Part shown: positions 17,292 to 24,602 of the stretch, one piece after another
Layout of the letters: every line of letters begins with the position of its first letter
Position numbering within the stretch: the stretch's first letter is position 1
Made by a program: the position numbers and the translations under genes
NCBI RefSeq assembly: GCF_001704115.1
Contig: NZ_CP016895.1
Location: 1,674,001-1,738,000, forward strand
DNA from: Acinetobacter larvae
Lineage (GTDB): Bacteria; Pseudomonadota; Gammaproteobacteria; Pseudomonadales; Moraxellaceae
Direction: 5' to 3'
Length of the DNA stretch: 64,000 nt
The notes under the pieces: model-generated
What the model was told of the DNA's origin: nothing
Seen by the model: only the letters and a program-made list of their open reading frames with translations
Database searches by the model: none

Positions 17292-17762
17292 ATGGCTTTA
17301 AAAGTTCAAATCGAAAAAAGCAAGCAAGTTTGCCAGTGGAAAGAGTACAAGGATGTCGAAGGCAATGTGCTGGCAGAGTTTCAGATCAATGGTATCAACA
17401 ACAAAGCGTATTTGGTCGCCGTGGAGCGTGCGTCAAATCAGATTAACCAAAAGGGCTTTGATGTTACTGCGGCAGATGCTAGTGATAAGTTGTATCACGA
17501 ATTGTTAATGGAAGCTGTAGCATGCCACTTAATCAAAGATTGGAAAGGCGTCACATTTGACGAAAATGGCGAAGTAATTGAACCGCCGTATTCTAAAGAA
17601 GCAGCTATCAAGCTGCTCACAAGTGGCGATATTGGCATTTATCTTTGGGCCTTTATCAAAGAGCAAGCCGTAAAGATTCAAGAAGAAGCCAACAAGGTAA
17701 AGCTTGATACCTTGGGAAAGTCCGAAAGCTCTACGAGTGGCAAACCCAGCACGGAATCCTAA
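17292..17762 (+). CDS. Tail assembly chaperone, G-like
   Basis: 156 aa. It lies between tail tube and tape measure, the standard place for gpG-type chaperones. The core HLIKDWKGVTFDENGEV then KLLTSGDIGIYLWAFI is repeated in a second copy at 27596-27943. Near its 3' end it carries the slippery heptamer GGGAAAG (17714-17720) read as G-GGA-AAG, which lets part of the ribosomes shift to -1 and make a G-T fusion. Confidence 0.85.
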   Translation: MALKVQIEKSKQVCQWKEYKDVEGNVLAEFQINGINNKAYLVAVERASNQINQKGFDVTAADASDKLYHELLMEAVACHLIKDWKGVTFDENGEVIEPPYSKEAAIKLLTSGDIGIYLWAFIKEQAVKIQEEANKVKLDTLGKSESSTSGKPSTES

Positions 17763-18031
17763 CCGAACATCAAAAAAAGCAACGCAAGGCGATGGGGATT
17801 AAAGAAGTCCCATCGCCTGAATATTCGCATATAGCTGCCGATCTATTGGGTGCGTATCACATGATTTCGCGCTCACGGCGTTACGAGCAAGGTATTCCGC
17901 TATCTATCTCAATTGCTGATATTGAAAGCTATATCGATATGTATGACTGCCCAATTGAGCTACACATCTTTGTAGAAGCCATCTTCATGCTAGATGATTT
18001 GTTCATTGAAAAGGCTTGTGAGAAGAAGTGA
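17720..18031 (+). CDS. T-like extension of the tail chaperone, made by -1 frameshift
   Basis: After slipping at 17714-17720 the -1 frame reads VRKLYEWQTQHGILTEHQKK and stays open for 103 codons to 18031. LYEWQ...HGILTEHQ is typical of the chaperone extensions that bind the tape measure protein. The ATG at 17792 would give only a fragment, and the conserved-looking residues upstream of it show that the frameshift product is the real one. Confidence 0.8.
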   Translation, partial: VRKLYEWQTQHGILTEHQKKQRKAMGIKEVPSPEYSHIAADLLGAYHMISRSRRYEQGIPLSISIADIESYIDMYDCPIELHIFVEAIFMLDDLFIEKACEKK

Positions 18032-18123
18032 TGGAGGATAATTTACTATTTTTTACGACATTGTTTGTCGTAGGAGCTATTTAGTGATTTGTAATTTATT
18101 ATTTGTGGTATATATTAATAAAG

Positions 18124-18143
18124 GGTAAGGCATCTTACCTTTT
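18124..18143 (+). terminator. Intrinsic terminator
   Basis: GGTAAG-GCAT-CTTACC followed by TTTT. It closes the chaperone transcript before the cargo region. The 18032-18279 interval otherwise holds only two very short ORFs (16 and 10 codons) that I do not call. Confidence 0.65.
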
Positions 18144-18279
18144 GTCGTATTTAAATTATGACAAATTATTGAATATTTAGGAGTTATCATGAAAGCGTTC
18201 ACTAAGCTACGACAATGTTAAGCCTTAAGTTGTTCTACTCTTTAGGTGTTGGTTTTGGGGCTTATTGTGGAGGTGTATT

Positions 18280-18813
18280 ATGACAAAAACATATGCGGCA
18301 ATGGACATTGCAAATTATATTATTTGGTTTGCAAATAATAGCTTAGAGTTAAGCATAACGAATCTTCAGCTTCAAAAATTTTTATATTTTTCCTATGTTG
18401 AATACTTAATAGGGTGTAATGATCGACTTTTTTCAGATTCTATTGAAAAATGGCAATATGGGCCAGTTGTTCCTTCGGTTTATCATGCGTTTAAAGATTA
18501 TGGATTTTTTAGTATAAGTAAACCTAAGGAAGAGTTTGATGTAACATTTATTGATGGTCGGTTGCAACTTATAGAAAAAAAGTTTGATCCAAATTTAATT
18601 AATTCTGAGTTTAGAGTAAGCAGTTCAATTCAAAAAATTATTAATAAATGGATTGAAGAAGATCCATTTAAGATGGTTGAGTTTACTCATAAAGAGCCAA
18701 TGTGGAAGGATTATGAGGATAGAATCTTAAGTGGTGAAAGGGGGTTGGAGTATGGTGATGATGAGATTAAAAGCTTTTATCAAAAAGAAAGCAGAAGTGG
18801 TCTACCTTTTTAA
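18280..18813 (+). CDS. Panacea-domain (SocA/GepA, DUF4065) antitoxin
   Basis: 177 aa from the ATG at 18280, seven bases after GGAGG. ANYIIWFANNS...SITNLQLQKFLYFSYVEYL then SIEKWQYGPVVPSVYHAFKDYG is the classic Panacea/SocA signature (LQK-LY, W-GPV-P--Y). Panacea proteins are the antitoxin half of many toxin-antitoxin pairs. AT-rich, with no CGCCGT hexamers. The next gene starts 15 bases later and is the presumed partner. Confidence 0.85.
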   Translation: MTKTYAAMDIANYIIWFANNSLELSITNLQLQKFLYFSYVEYLIGCNDRLFSDSIEKWQYGPVVPSVYHAFKDYGFFSISKPKEEFDVTFIDGRLQLIEKKFDPNLINSEFRVSSSIQKIINKWIEEDPFKMVEFTHKEPMWKDYEDRILSGERGLEYGDDEIKSFYQKESRSGLPF

Positions 18814-18827
18814 AACTTGAAATTTTT

Positions 18828-19610
18828 ATGACTAAGATATCCCCACCCACTGTAGATGGTATAAAGATTTTAATAAATGTATTTCTCAATCACAAAGAGT
18901 ATATGCATGTGGTTGAGGATGCTTCGCACATTATTTGTCAATTAATACACAAACATAAAGATGCTTTGATTAAAATTGATAAAAATGGTCACCCAAACTA
19001 TAATTTACCATATGATAAAATTGCTGATGAAATATACAATCATAAAAATACAATATTTTTTGAATCACTATCAACATTCGTGAATACTGTTCATCCTTAT
19101 GTTGAAAAAGGAAATGATATTCAAGTTACTATTTCCTACCGTAAGCTAACAAGGCACATTTTACTTGCTGTAAGACAAAAGAATTTTATTACAGAGGTTA
19201 CTAGGGATGCTAAAACAGTAGCTGAAAAAGCCTCAAATACAGCTAAAGAGGCTGAAAGTTTAGCTGATGCTACCAAGAAGGAGTTAAAGGATTCCGTAGT
19301 AAGCTACATAACAATTCTGGGTATATTTGCTACAATTATTTTTGCTTTATTTGGGGCTGTTAACTTAATTAGTGCTGTGAATTCTCTTTTAGCTAGCGAG
19401 AACAGACCTAAACTTACAACTATACTATTACTAACAAGCGTATTGGTGGCATCTATATCCACACTTCTGGTTATGTTGATGTCATGGTTGAATGAGGTTA
19501 AAGGGCTAGGAGAGGCGCGCTGGCGAGATAGAGTCTATTTAAAGATATATTCTGCTGTGTTGGTAGTTAGTGGAATAATGTTTTTAATATCGGCCTATAG
19601 GTTAATGTAG
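18828..19610 (+). CDS. Putative membrane toxin partner of the Panacea antitoxin
   Basis: 260 aa. Residues 1-155 are soluble and include an alanine-rich coiled coil (VTRDAKTVAEKASNTAKEAE). Three transmembrane helices follow at roughly 163-190, 202-225 and 237-258. I recognise no family. Gene order (antitoxin first, 15-base gap), shared base composition and a terminator immediately after make it the likely toxin or effector of the pair. Confidence 0.65.
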   Translation: MTKISPPTVDGIKILINVFLNHKEYMHVVEDASHIICQLIHKHKDALIKIDKNGHPNYNLPYDKIADEIYNHKNTIFFESLSTFVNTVHPYVEKGNDIQVTISYRKLTRHILLAVRQKNFITEVTRDAKTVAEKASNTAKEAESLADATKKELKDSVVSYITILGIFATIIFALFGAVNLISAVNSLLASENRPKLTTILLLTSVLVASISTLLVMLMSWLNEVKGLGEARWRDRVYLKIYSAVLVVSGIMFLISAYRLM

Positions 19611-19627
19611 AAATTCGCCCAAACAAA

Positions 19628-19648
19628 AACCACCTTCGGGTGGTTTTT
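19628..19648 (+). terminator. Intrinsic terminator closing the Panacea operon
   Basis: AACCACC-TTCG-GGTGGTT followed by TTTT. Confidence 0.85.
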
Positions 19649-19663
19649 TAATACCAGCAAGGT

Positions 19664-19686
19664 AAAGCACCCTAGGGTGTTCTTTA
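19664..19686 (+). terminator. Terminator-like hairpin
   Basis: AAAGCACCCTAGGGTGTTCTTT. The same stem core (AGCACCCTAGGGTG) recurs at 24574. Confidence 0.5.
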
Positions 19687-19745
19687 TGGCCAACAGTAAT
19701 TTATCAAAACTCTGTAATTTTTGAGTTTTCTTATTAGGAGTAACA

Positions 19746-20060
19746 ATGAAACTAGAGAATATCGTGTTAGTCGAAAATCGTCTGCATGATAATTCGACAC
19801 AGATCTATTTTGAAGATATACCTTATGATGGCGATGAGTTTTTCGTACCTGTTGGAAATCACATAAATCCGATTGGGTATTTAAAGTTTAAACAAATTGC
19901 TAAGAAAGGCTGCTTTGAATTATGCGAATTAGTGTCTCAAGATTATCCCAACCCAAGTCCACAATTTTCGTTGTCAGGTGTTTTATACTCTCGGCAGAAA
20001 GCGATCGAAGCCCATCAATCAATTTACGCTTATCAGCAGGTGGTAAATCTGTTGCCATGA
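19746..20060 (+). CDS. Hypothetical protein, 3' part antisense to the next gene
   Basis: 104 aa with a good AGGAGT binding site. The first 60 residues look like a normal protein (IYFEDIPYDGDEFFVPVGNH). The last 50 codons overlap the 3' end of the minus-strand gene at 19900-20406 and look low in information. It may be a gene truncated when the cargo to its right was inserted. Confidence 0.5.
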   Translation: MKLENIVLVENRLHDNSTQIYFEDIPYDGDEFFVPVGNHINPIGYLKFKQIAKKGCFELCELVSQDYPNPSPQFSLSGVLYSRQKAIEAHQSIYAYQQVVNLLP

Positions 20061-20406
20061 TTTTAGATTCAAGTAAAAGCTTCAACTGATCTGCTTCAAA
20101 TTTTATTGTGACAACCCCTAGAATTGCCGACAGTCCACCATCATCAGCAAGAAAATCTAATCCCTTTTGGTTAATGGTTGGTGTTTGAAATTGAAAAGAT
20201 CTATTACCCTTGTCATCAAGGCTTCGGGAGATATTTACACTGGTGTGCTCAACCAATCCGTGCTGCATTAGATAATAAAGATTTGCTACAGCTATACAGT
20301 ACTCCTCTGTGCCAAAATCATACTCCTCATCAAATTTATAATGGTTTGGATATGAGCTCTCCATCTTTTTCAATAATTCTAATTGCAGCTGTCGATCTAA
20401 AATCAT
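19900..20406 (-). CDS. Hypothetical protein, possible winged-helix N-terminus
   Basis: 168 aa on the minus strand. The N-terminal part (LQLELLKKMESSYP, then YCIAVANLYYLMQHGLVE) has the rhythm of a small winged-helix domain like YjcQ/DUF2513 proteins. The C-terminal half is helical. It lies next to the mnt-like gene and reads in the same direction, perhaps from the same promoter. Confidence 0.65.
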   Translation of the reverse strand: MILDRQLQLELLKKMESSYPNHYKFDEEYDFGTEEYCIAVANLYYLMQHGLVEHTSVNISRSLDDKGNRSFQFQTPTINQKGLDFLADDGGLSAILGVVTIKFEADQLKLLLESKIMATDLPPADKRKLIDGLRSLSAESIKHLTTKIVDLGWDNLETLIRIIQSSLS

Positions 20407-20433
20407 GAAACGTCCGTGTTGATTAGTAGTGTT

Positions 20434-20685
20434 TTACTTTTCTTGGTTTTTTAAAAGATCTGTGATCATTTGAAAGTATTTACGATTACTCTCCATGCTT
20501 TGATTTAGCATTTTTCTAAGATCATCAACTTCCCATGAGTTTGAATCTGTATTTTTAAAGCTTTCTTCTAATCGATAAACAGCTTCCGCCGTTATGGTTC
20601 TACCATTCTCCAGCGCAGCTTTTTCAATTTTTTCCTTAAGTTCCATTGGAACGCGAAGGTTCATTTGCGGATCGTTGCGAGCCAT
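20434..20685 (-). CDS. Mnt-like ribbon-helix-helix repressor (immI locus 1)
   Basis: 83 aa from MARNDPQ. MNLRVPMELKEKIEKAALENGRT is an Arc/Mnt ribbon-helix-helix domain, followed by a helical tetramerisation-like tail. Divergent from the small Arc-like gene at 20792, with operator repeats between them, just as mnt faces arc-ant in P22 immI. An in-frame upstream ATG adds seven residues. Confidence 0.8.
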   Translation of the reverse strand: MARNDPQMNLRVPMELKEKIEKAALENGRTITAEAVYRLEESFKNTDSNSWEVDDLRKMLNQSMESNRKYFQMITDLLKNQEK

Positions 20686-20721
20686 GGTGAATCCAAAATC
20701 TAACACTCGTTAGATATTATT

Positions 20722-20779
20722 GCATCACAGTGCTTTACATCAATAAAGCACTGTGCTTTAATGTGATCACGGTGCTTTA
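20722..20779. promoter_or_regulatory. Operator array of immI locus 1
   Basis: A perfect 17-bp palindrome TAAAGCAC-T-GTGCTTTA (20744-20760) is flanked by two further sites that keep CAC-N-GTGCTTTA (right arms 20730-20737 and 20772-20779). It lies exactly between the divergent repressor genes. The CAC-N-GTG core is shared with the operators of locus 2 and, as I recall it, with the P22 Mnt operator. Confidence 0.7.
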
Positions 20780-20791
20780 TTTGAGGTTGAA

Positions 20792-20944
20792 ATGGCAAGA
20801 ACTGATACTCAGGTTGCGATACGTGTGCCACCTGAACTTCATAAACAACTTAAAGAGAAATCTTTAAAAGAAGAGCGTTCAATGAATTACTTGATTAATA
20901 AGGCAATTGAACTTTTATTGAAACCAGAGAGTGCGAAAGCATGA
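20792..20944 (+). CDS. Arc-like ribbon-helix-helix protein (50 aa)
   Basis: MARTDTQVAIRVPPELHKQL then KEERSMNYLINKAIELLL is a complete Arc-type ribbon-helix-helix domain. Preceded by TTGAGGTTGAA. Its end overlaps an ATG at 20941. Together with the downstream antirepressor and the divergent mnt-like gene it reproduces the arc-ant operon of P22. Confidence 0.75.
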   Translation: MARTDTQVAIRVPPELHKQLKEKSLKEERSMNYLINKAIELLLKPESAKA

Positions 20945-20952
20945 AACCAGCA

Positions 20953-21003
20953 GACAACAAAAAAGCCCATGATCTTGGCGGACAGGGCTTAATTGATGTC
21001 AAC
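20953..21003 (+). promoter_or_regulatory. Conserved antirepressor leader hairpin, copy 1
   Basis: AACAAAAAAGCCC ... GGGCTTAATTGATGTCAAC forms an AAGCCC/GGGCTT stem just upstream of the ribosome binding site of the ant gene. The same two blocks recur upstream of the Bro-N antirepressor (25410-25462, minus strand). Possible translational control element. Confidence 0.55.
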
Positions 21004-21018
21004 ATAAAGGAAAATATT

Positions 21019-21909
21019 ATGACAACTATGAGTCTACAACAAATCACAGTGCCTTTCCATAATGCTGAACTATATTTGGTTGAACATGATGGGCAACCTT
21101 ATGTCCCCATGCGCTCAATTGTGCAGGGCATTGGGTTGGATTGGAAAAGTCAGTTTGTTAAGCTAAAACAGCGATTTTCGACCTGCGTGGTGGAAATCAC
21201 CATGCAGATATTAGGAGACGATCAGGCACGTTCTCACACTTGCTTACTTCTGCGAAAACTACCAGCGTGGCTTTATTCAATTCACGCAAACAAAGTAAAA
21301 CCAGAACTTCGAGATACTGTAATTAAGTACCAAGAGGAATGCGACGATGTGCTCTGGGATTATTGGACAAAGGGGCAAGCGATCAACAAGCGCCAGTCAA
21401 TCACCCCTGAACAACAGGCGTCACTACAGGCAATTGTAGCGCGCCGTTCAGGTGGAGAGCGCAAAGCAATGGCTGAAATGTGGGCTCGGCATAATCAGCA
21501 TTTCAAGATTGCAAAGTACAGTCAGCTTCTATCAATCCATTTTCCCGAAGCTATCAGTTATCTTGAAACAATGGAGATCAAAGCAAAACCTGAGCAGCAA
21601 TTAAGCATGGTAGTATTTGAAGACAAAGCAACTTATGAGCTTGTGCGAAAATTGACTGAAGCAGTTATTCTTGAAAATGATGAAATCGTGCCTTTGTTAT
21701 CTGCTATAAAGATTATAGATGAGAGGAAGTATGCATTTTATGCGCATCGAGTAGTGTGTGCGAATGAAGCAGCAAGAAAAGTGAGTAGAGCGCTTGATTT
21801 TAGAAATGGCTTGGGCGAGCCTTTGATTGACCAATCTTGCAGAGTAATTGCTCTTTCAACAGGTCAGCGGTTCGTGGCTCGACCGAACTGGTTTAACTGC
21901 GAAGCTTAA
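21019..21909 (+). CDS. ant: Phage antirepressor, P22 Ant N-terminal family
   Basis: 296 aa from ATG 21019, six bases after AAAGGAAA. ITVPFHNAELYLVEHDGQPYVPMRSIVQGIGLDW is the P22_AR_N signature, followed by WLYSIHANKVKPELRDTVIKYQEE. Ant inactivates prophage repressors and so promotes induction. A longer start at 20941 overlapping arc is possible but would translate the leader hairpin. It is the third gene of the immI-like locus. Confidence 0.82.
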   Translation: MTTMSLQQITVPFHNAELYLVEHDGQPYVPMRSIVQGIGLDWKSQFVKLKQRFSTCVVEITMQILGDDQARSHTCLLLRKLPAWLYSIHANKVKPELRDTVIKYQEECDDVLWDYWTKGQAINKRQSITPEQQASLQAIVARRSGGERKAMAEMWARHNQHFKIAKYSQLLSIHFPEAISYLETMEIKAKPEQQLSMVVFEDKATYELVRKLTEAVILENDEIVPLLSAIKIIDERKYAFYAHRVVCANEAARKVSRALDFRNGLGEPLIDQSCRVIALSTGQRFVARPNWFNCEA

Positions 21910-21959
21910 TTTTTTGATTCAGCAACCCTTAAATTTTAAGCCTATGTAAAGCAAAAGCC

Positions 21960-21969
21960 GCCTTATAGC
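21960..21969. repeat. Target-site duplication, left copy (GCCTTATAGC)
   Basis: A 10-bp direct repeat identical to 23360-23369, flanking the insertion sequence. Confidence 0.85.
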
Positions 21970-23359
21970 TAATGCCAGTCAGTTAAGGCTTGACTGGCAT
22001 TTTTTTCGGATATTTTTTAGGTTTGCCTTTCACTACCCTTGGGCAACTTCTCTGCCTTCTTTCAGGGATAATGAACATGGCTGACTGATCCAATAAACGA
22101 GCTAAATGCTTTGGAAGGTTCCCTGCTGATTCTAAGGGTGTATGTCTTAATATATTGATAATGGCTATTGAGGCAATATGAAAGCTAATTCTTAATGGGC
22201 TTATATTTTGCGTTTGAGCCATAACCTTTATTTGTCTTCTCAACACATTGTAAGCAATCAATACCCCCCATAATTCTTGATAAACCAATTCAGGTTGCTT
22301 GCTTCTTAAATTCAGTCCGTCCTGTAAATCGCTCTTTATCTCTCGATAACACATCTCTATTTCCCAACGCTGAATGTATAGATCAGCTAAATCTTTCATT
22401 GGGTAAAGCTTTGAATCTAATAGTGATGTTATGTAACGTCGAGTTCGACCTTGGTGCTGAACTTCAATCAGACGTGCTTCCCAGAACTGACCTAATTCAG
22501 GATTTAACTTTTGCGCTCTTGGTGAAATTGGCATACGAACCAAGAAATCTTGCTTTGAGTTTTTCGAAATAAGTTCATAACGTAAGTTATCTTTGGCGCG
22601 CATTAACCAATGGCTATTTACACCTGTAGATTGCCAATGAATCAGAAAATCTGCAGAGAAATACGCTCGATCAAACAAAGTAATGCTTTGATCAGGAACG
22701 AGTAACTCTTTTGCTAATGTGAGTTCACCTTTGCCCATATCCCCAATTTGAGCATCGATAATTTCATGTGTATTGGTATTGATGAGGCAAGTCGCCCGCA
22801 CTTGGGGCCAAGGGGCTACTTCTGTTTTACCTTTAGATGAACCAAAGTGAGCAAAGTTTTCAGGGGTATGTGGCATTAACCAAACCACGCCATCAACTGC
22901 ACAGACATTTAACTCATGGAAAGTTGCGTATTGAGAGAATGATTCTTTAGACCATGATTGACTCAATTGATTAAAGAGCACTTTTAATGGCTCTAAACCT
23001 AGGCGCTGTCTAGCTTGAACAGATGCACTTGGGGCACACGGAGGTTGAGATCCAAAGACTAATTGTAATTGCTCGACAACAAACCAAATGGGCTGATTTC
23101 GAAATAAAGCAAGTCCTATCACAAGCCAGACGACATGTTCGGCAGGCAACTTTCTTTTTCGGATTGAAGCTTTTCCTGTTTCGGATAAGCTTTTTTCAAT
23201 CCAGTCATGATCAATAAGTTCACTAAACTTATCTAGGCTAGGTATTGATTGTTGCAAGACTGAATCTATATTTTGAGCAAAAGACATAAAAAATGAGCGT
23301 AATTTGATACGCTCATTTTTACTATATTTTAGACTTTTTGTCTTAACTGATCAGCATTA
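21970..23359 (-). mobile_element. IS4-family insertion sequence, 1390 bp
   Basis: Terminal inverted repeats TAATGCCAGTCAGTTAAG (left) and TAATGCTGATCAGTTAAG (right, reversed) match at 15 of 18 positions and are bounded by a 10-bp duplication. The element holds one intact transposase. Hairpins sit inside both ends: TGCCAGTCA/TGACTGGCA with a T-run at 21973-22006, and AAAATGAGCG/CGCTCATTTT near 23291-23320. These would block outside transcription. It has no CGCCGT hexamers. Confidence 0.88.
21983..23287 (-). CDS. IS4-family transposase
   Basis: 434 aa, full length. Has an N-terminal IS4 domain (LPAEHVVWLVIGLALFRNQP), the DDE positions AVDGVVW, LFDRAYFS and the YREIK motif (QRWEIEMCYREIKSDLQ). 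Catalyses cut-and-paste transposition. No frameshift or stop is seen, so it may be active. Confidence 0.92.
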   Translation of the reverse strand: MSFAQNIDSVLQQSIPSLDKFSELIDHDWIEKSLSETGKASIRKRKLPAEHVVWLVIGLALFRNQPIWFVVEQLQLVFGSQPPCAPSASVQARQRLGLEPLKVLFNQLSQSWSKESFSQYATFHELNVCAVDGVVWLMPHTPENFAHFGSSKGKTEVAPWPQVRATCLINTNTHEIIDAQIGDMGKGELTLAKELLVPDQSITLFDRAYFSADFLIHWQSTGVNSHWLMRAKDNLRYELISKNSKQDFLVRMPISPRAQKLNPELGQFWEARLIEVQHQGRTRRYITSLLDSKLYPMKDLADLYIQRWEIEMCYREIKSDLQDGLNLRSKQPELVYQELWGVLIAYNVLRRQIKVMAQTQNISPLRISFHIASIAIINILRHTPLESAGNLPKHLARLLDQSAMFIIPERRQRSCPRVVKGKPKKYPKKMPVKP

Positions 23360-23369
23360 GCCTTATAGC
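23360..23369. repeat. Target-site duplication, right copy (GCCTTATAGC)
   Basis: Identical to 21960-21969. Rejoining the flanks restores a hairpin terminator (CCGC-CTTATA-GCGG with a T-run). Confidence 0.85.
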
Positions 23370-23461
23370 GGTTTTTGCTTTTATAATTTAGTCTAATAAA
23401 TCTTATAGTTATCTTTATTCTTTGTTATCATGTTTACGCAATTTAACAAAGCAGAAATATT

Positions 23462-24073
23462 ATGAATAAATTATTTGTTGCCATATTGGCTAGTTTCGCT
23501 ATTTGCTCAAATGCACAGGCTGGAAACCTATCACCAAAGTCGGTATTTGCAGAATACTCCTATCAAAAGGGTGATTTTGAGAATGATAATGGGGTTGATA
23601 TGAATGGTTTTGGTATTGGACTTTCATCTTCACCGCAAGCAAGCGGTTGGTGGGGTAAGTTTGAATATCAGAGCAATAGTGATTTTGATGGCGATTATTA
23701 CGAAGTTTCAGGCGGTGGTCATTATAACTTTTTGAGCAATGATCGCTTTTATGCACTTGGTACGGTTGGTTTGGGGGTTGGTGTATTGGATGTTGATAGT
23801 TTTGATAATACATCTTACATTACGATTCCCTTAGGGTTGGAAGCTGGGGTTAATTTAAATAAAAACTTTTCTGTTTACGGCGGTGTTGGGTACAAGTGGG
23901 CTTTTGATGTAAGTAATAATGATAAAACTCGTTGTAATGACGGCTCAACAAGCAATAGTTCTGGATCCGGATCTTGTTCTCATCATGGTGGGGTGAACTA
24001 TTATTACGCTTCGAATAGTATAGGTGATTTTGATGGCGTCACCTATAAGGCAGGCTTGCGTTATAATTTTTAA
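23462..24073 (+). CDS. Outer-membrane beta-barrel protein, Lom/Ail-like cargo
   Basis: 203 aa. Signal peptide MNKLFVAILASFAICSNAQA, then amphipathic strands and a C-terminal phenylalanine (GLRYNF), the BamA recognition end. A Cys-bounded Ser/Gly-rich loop near residues 160-175 probably faces outside. Tail-region barrel genes of this kind (lom of lambda) change the lysogen surface. AT-rich and closed by its own terminator. Confidence 0.8.
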   Translation: MNKLFVAILASFAICSNAQAGNLSPKSVFAEYSYQKGDFENDNGVDMNGFGIGLSSSPQASGWWGKFEYQSNSDFDGDYYEVSGGGHYNFLSNDRFYALGTVGLGVGVLDVDSFDNTSYITIPLGLEAGVNLNKNFSVYGGVGYKWAFDVSNNDKTRCNDGSTSNSSGSGSCSHHGGVNYYYASNSIGDFDGVTYKAGLRYNF

Positions 24074-24084
24074 ATAGCACAATA

Positions 24085-24108
24085 AAAACCACCCAAAGGT
24101 GGTTTTTT
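24085..24108 (+). terminator. Intrinsic terminator
   Basis: AAACCACC-CAAA-GGTGGTTT followed by TTTT. Confidence 0.85.
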
Positions 24109-24121
24109 ATCACCCAATTAA

Positions 24122-24155
24122 CGATAATGATCTCATTGTTTAAATTGGGGTTATT
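24122..24155 (+). promoter_or_regulatory. Shared leader with Fur-box-like palindrome, copy 1
   Basis: GATAATGATCTCATTGTTTA precedes the secreted-protein gene by about 12 bases. The same 20 bases occur at 27168-27187 before the lipoprotein gene. It contains AATGA-TC-TCATT and partly matches a Fur box (GATAATGAT...). Role unproven. Confidence 0.4.
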
Positions 24156-24584
24156 ATGAAAAAGATAGCTTTATTCTTTTTAATTTTGCTTAATCAGCCT
24201 GTGTGGGCGGCTCCAACTTTCCTTCTAGAGTGGGACAGCAAAGGAGAAGCCTCCTCAGTAAATGGTGTTACTTACCTTGGGTGGGATAATGATCCCAGTT
24301 GCACCGCTGATATTTTTATAGATGAAATTAAGTCTTTTAACTATACAGCTTATGATGGGAACGTGGAGATTATCACAAAAAACAATCACTCCCCAGATGG
24401 ATTATTTATTTACAAAAAAGACCTGAAAGGGTTGAATTTTGATGGAAATAACCACCTGTCAACACTCTTAAAAACTAAGGAGAAAGTTGTTTTTATTGGT
24501 GAGAAATGCGGATCTGGTGGTTATTTCAACATAGGAAGCATAATTAAATTGAGCGAGATTAATAAGGCAAGCAAAGCACCCTAG
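24156..24584 (+). CDS. Small secreted protein, cargo gene
   Basis: 142 aa. Signal peptide MKKIALFFLILLNQPVWAAP, then a hydrophilic domain with two cysteines (NDPSCTAD and GEKCGSGG) that may form a disulfide. Family not recognised. The last codons lie within the following terminator stem. AT-rich. Confidence 0.7.
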   Translation: MKKIALFFLILLNQPVWAAPTFLLEWDSKGEASSVNGVTYLGWDNDPSCTADIFIDEIKSFNYTAYDGNVEIITKNNHSPDGLFIYKKDLKGLNFDGNNHLSTLLKTKEKVVFIGEKCGSGGYFNIGSIIKLSEINKASKAP

Positions 24585-24595
24585 GGTGCTTTTTT
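24574..24595 (+). terminator. Intrinsic terminator overlapping stop codon
   Basis: AAGCACCCTAGGGTGCTT palindrome with a T-run. The TAG stop is inside the stem. It also separates the plus-strand gene from the convergent antirepressor gene. Confidence 0.8.
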
Positions 24596-24602
24596 GTTGG
24601 GG

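Noticed and set aside
17792..18031. Independent gene starting at ATG 17792
   Set aside because: Typical chaperone-extension residues lie upstream of this ATG in the same frame and are joined to the G-like gene by the GGGAAAG slip.
18030..18080. 16-codon ORF overlapping the chaperone stop (TGATG)
   Set aside because: Too short to support and without a counterpart elsewhere in the window.
20941..21018. Longer start of the ant gene overlapping the arc-like stop
   Set aside because: It would translate the conserved leader hairpin; the ATG at 21019 has a proper Shine-Dalgarno. Not fully excluded.
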